Below are positions 61,442 through 64,000 of a stretch of DNA of 64,000 bases, one piece after another. The first letter of the stretch is position 1, and each line of letters begins with the position of its first letter. The position numbers and the translations under genes are program-made. Origin of the DNA: Subsaxibacter sp. CAU 1640 (GTDB lineage Bacteria > Bacteroidota > Bacteroidia > Flavobacteriales > Flavobacteriaceae); assembly GCF_023156585.1 (NCBI RefSeq), contig NZ_JALNMI010000006.1:146626-210625 (forward strand), written 5' to 3'. The notes beneath the pieces were generated by a model. The model was not told the DNA's origin, made no database searches, and was given only the letters and a program-made list of their open reading frames with translations.

Positions 61442-64000
61442 ATGATGAAAAAATTTACCCTCATACTATTTTTATTAGTTTCCTATATAACATTCTCTCA
61501 AGATGTCTTCATGCAGAATGGCACTGTATCACAATGCACAGGAAATTTTTATGACTCTGGTGGTGCGTCTGGAAACTATACGAGTAATGAAGCTTTAGTA
61601 TTAAAAATATGCCCACCAAGTCCTGGTGATATCATTCAGTTGAATTTTACTTTATTTAATACACAGCTGAATAGGGACATTATGACTATTTATGATGGTG
61701 ACAGTACAGCGGCACCAGTACTTGGCTCTTTTTCAGGAGGTGCTGCAAATAGTCCAGGATTGGTTCAGGCTTCAGCTGGCAACGCATCAGGATGTTTAAC
61801 AATTGAATGGGTGTCAGATGATTCTGGAAATGGGCCAGGTTGGGCTGCTACCATCAACTGTTATACACCATGTCAAACAATAGTTGCAAGCATTGACAGT
61901 ACTGATCCAGCGTTTGATGCTGGAACAAATAGTGTCATAGCAGACGTAGATGAAGTTATCACATTTAATGGAAGTGCTACCTTTTCTTCATCTGGTGCAG
62001 GAGCAACTTACACATGGGATTTTGGTGATGGCACTACGGCGACTGGTCAAAACGTAACACATTCTTATCCTGTTGCCGGGCTTTATACAGTAACTCTTAT
62101 TGTGACCGATACAAATCCCAATGGCTGTTCGAGCAGTCCTGTAAGACTTACAGCACAAATTGGTGGTTCAGGTCCGGGAAACCCATATGTAGATGCAGGT
62201 CCGGATATTACGATAGATTGTGCTGATACTTGTACAGATATTACAGCCGATTTTTTGGAGATAGGTGAGACGAACACTTATACGGTTTCCGCAATTCCAT
62301 TTGTACCTCCGTTTCCTTTTCAAGGTCTAACAAATTCGTTGAATCCTAACCAAGATGATAGATGGTCGACTGTAGAGAATCTTCCTTTCGACTTTTGTTT
62401 TTTCACAAACATTGAAACTCAATTTCAAGTAGGTTCTAATGGTGTTATTCGTTTTGATGTAAATGGGTCAGATACATCTAATGGTTGGAGTTTTGATGAG
62501 AATCTTCCTAATAATGCAAATGAAACTTTAGGAGAGGCTAATGTATTCACGCCTTGCCATGATATTGACCCTTCTGTTTCCAATAACGAGCAAATTGCTT
62601 GGGAAATTATTGGTACAGCACCAAATAGAGTGTTGGCTGTATCGTTTTATAATGTACCTATGTATTCCTCATCATGTAACAGTCTTTTGGCAACTCATAT
62701 GGCGGTTTTTTATGAAACCACTAATGTTATAGATATTTATATTAAGAATAAGCCGTCATGTCCGGGTTGGAATGATGGCAACGCAGTGGTGGGTATTCAA
62801 AATGATGCAGGTACCACTGCATTTGTGCCGCCTGGAAGAAATACATCAAATTCCCCGTGGACGGCAGTTGATGAAGCATGGCGTTTTACTCCTGCTGGAC
62901 CAAGTGTAATAGATTTTGCTTGGTTGGATTCAGGGGGTAATGTAATAGGCACTACTCCTACTTTGAATGTTTGTCCAACAGTGCCAACTACATATACGGC
63001 AAGAGTAGTTTATACAAATTGTAATGGAGATGTAGTGACAGTCACTGACGATGTAACTGTCAGTAAAGATGTACCTTTTACTGTAGATGCCGGTCCTGAT
63101 CGAAATCTATGTGAAGGAGATGCAGATATCGTTTTAAACGGTGATATTGAATCATCTACCGCAACTTATCAATGGGATTTGGATGGAACGGATTTACCAG
63201 GAGAAACCAATCCAACACTTACTGTTTCTTCTCCAAATTCAGGGACTTACACCGTGACTGTTACTGACCAAAGTTGTTCTTTGCCTGAATCTGTAGTGGT
63301 AACATATTTTGCAAACCCTGTAGTTAACCCTATTTCGGATTATATGTTGTGTGATGATGCTGTTGTAGACGATTTTACAGAGTTTGATTTATCCACGAAA
63401 GATGCAGAAGCAATTGGAGGTCAAACAGGTATAAATGTATCTTATCACTTAAGTCAAGCAGATGCCGAAAGTGGTTCTAACCCATTGCCAAACTTGTTTA
63501 CTAATACTGTTAATCCACAAACTATGTTTGTGAGATTAGAAAATTCTAGTAATACACCTTGTTATACAACTACAACATTTGATTTGATTGTAACTTCTGG
63601 AATTGTATTAACACAACCGGATGATTTAGTGTTGTGTGATGAAGACGGAACAAACGATGGTTTTACATCATTTGATTTAGCTTCTCAAACACCTATTATC
63701 TTAAATGGAGAAACTGGAGTTACACTTTCTTATCATTTGTCACAAAATGATGCTGATTACAATTTGAATCCAATAGGTAGTCCTTACGTCAATATTTCAA
63801 ATCCACAAACAATATATGTACGGGTTCAAAATGATGTAAATACATTATGTTTTGCTTCTTTGAGCTTTACCCTATCGGTCAACCCTTTGCCCACGTATGG
63901 TGTTTCGGGGCCTTTGCGTTCGTGCGACCTTGGTGGGGGCATTGGAGAGTTCACGCTTTCGGATGCGACGTCAGGTTTTCTTTCTGGCCAGACCGGAGTG
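61442..64000 (+). CDS. Large secreted adhesin with CUB, PKD and repeat modules (partial)
   Basis: 853 codons without a stop, running off the window. Signal peptide (to about ITFSQ), a CUB-like domain (about 28-138), a PKD domain (about 155-245, ATYTWDFGDGTTATG), a large middle domain with LPFDFCFFTN and VGIQNDAGTTA, a second Ig/PKD-like stretch, then flavobacterial repeats of about 95 residues at about 635, 730 and 827 (FDLSTKDAEAIGGQTGI, SYHLSQADAE, NPQT(M/I)(F/Y)VR). Such proteins generally end in a gliding-motility-associated (type B) T9SS domain; that end is not seen here. Two ATG codons start the gene (61442, 61445). The last 140 bases have far higher GC. Confidence 0.8.
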   Translation, partial: MMKKFTLILFLLVSYITFSQDVFMQNGTVSQCTGNFYDSGGASGNYTSNEALVLKICPPSPGDIIQLNFTLFNTQLNRDIMTIYDGDSTAAPVLGSFSGGAANSPGLVQASAGNASGCLTIEWVSDDSGNGPGWAATINCYTPCQTIVASIDSTDPAFDAGTNSVIADVDEVITFNGSATFSSSGAGATYTWDFGDGTTATGQNVTHSYPVAGLYTVTLIVTDTNPNGCSSSPVRLTAQIGGSGPGNPYVDAGPDITIDCADTCTDITADFLEIGETNTYTVSAIPFVPPFPFQGLTNSLNPNQDDRWSTVENLPFDFCFFTNIETQFQVGSNGVIRFDVNGSDTSNGWSFDENLPNNANETLGEANVFTPCHDIDPSVSNNEQIAWEIIGTAPNRVLAVSFYNVPMYSSSCNSLLATHMAVFYETTNVIDIYIKNKPSCPGWNDGNAVVGIQNDAGTTAFVPPGRNTSNSPWTAVDEAWRFTPAGPSVIDFAWLDSGGNVIGTTPTLNVCPTVPTTYTARVVYTNCNGDVVTVTDDVTVSKDVPFTVDAGPDRNLCEGDADIVLNGDIESSTATYQWDLDGTDLPGETNPTLTVSSPNSGTYTVTVTDQSCSLPESVVVTYFANPVVNPISDYMLCDDAVVDDFTEFDLSTKDAEAIGGQTGINVSYHLSQADAESGSNPLPNLFTNTVNPQTMFVRLENSSNTPCYTTTTFDLIVTSGIVLTQPDDLVLCDEDGTNDGFTSFDLASQTPIILNGETGVTLSYHLSQNDADYNLNPIGSPYVNISNPQTIYVRVQNDVNTLCFASLSFTLSVNPLPTYGVSGPLRSCDLGGGIGEFTLSDATSGFLSGQTGV

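Overview
The window is AT-rich DNA (visibly mid-30s percent GC) from a member of the Bacteroidota, most likely a marine-type Flavobacteriaceae. The evidence is: the -7 promoter element TAnnTTTG in front of many genes and almost no Shine-Dalgarno sequences; type IX secretion (T9SS) C-terminal signals of the YPNP type; a FecI/FecR/TonB-receptor trio; a fused SecDF; CtlX; a stand-alone acyl-CoA-binding protein; and large adhesins with CUB, PKD and flavobacterial repeat modules. I see no tRNA, rRNA, insertion sequence, prophage or CRISPR array. Genus cannot be decided from the sequence alone.

Layout. 0-9 kb: the end of citrate synthase, a dimethylargininase-like enzyme, a secreted M28 peptidase, and a minus-strand block rsfS-ftsH-LUD-cdsA-psd-ACBP that joins ribosome silencing, membrane proteolysis and phospholipid synthesis; then birA, a SRPBCC protein and pyrE. 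9-19 kb: a Nudix protein, lipoproteins, an M14 peptidase, ctlX, a TPR-histidine kinase, a GH53 galactanase and argS (with an unusual internal insertion). 19.5-24.6 kb: one giant surface protein made of nine five-rung glycine-rich repeat units and secreted by T9SS. 24.6-31.2 kb: a cell-surface signalling module (ECF sigma, FecR anti-sigma, STN-type TonB receptor) with a divergent multidomain LamG lipoprotein, followed downstream by VOC and DinB/YfiT-like enzymes. 31.4-41 kb: housekeeping (ffh, folD, rluF-like, YitT, HerA-like ATPase, queE) mixed with small membrane and lipoprotein genes. 41-48.7 kb: DUF2911, asnB, then a same-strand redox-looking run: bestrophin, Crp/Fnr regulator, a degenerate receiver-like protein, two pirins, GNAT, OsmC and a small conserved protein. 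48.9-60.8 kb: core genes gyrB, mdh, secDF, DUF192, lgt, yidD, cysS and folE. 60.9-64 kb: a small exported protein and the first 853 codons of a huge CUB/PKD adhesin that runs off the window.

How it fits together. Protein traffic to the cell surface is a recurring theme: SecDF, Lgt and YidD build the Sec/lipoprotein/membrane route; FtsH polices the membrane; the M28 peptidase, giant repeat protein and probably the 3' adhesin are T9SS cargo; and the FecI/FecR/TonB trio can sense an extracellular ligand. Points most worth a second look are: a lone SecD-P1-like protein directly before secDF; the sigma/FecR/receptor/LamG locus with paired TTCGAA sites exactly 30 bp apart; the repeat architecture and recent duplication in the giant protein; a terminator-like hairpin just after the gyrB promoter; an insertion in ArgS; promoter positions that imply leaderless mRNAs; and an abrupt GC rise in the last 140 bases.
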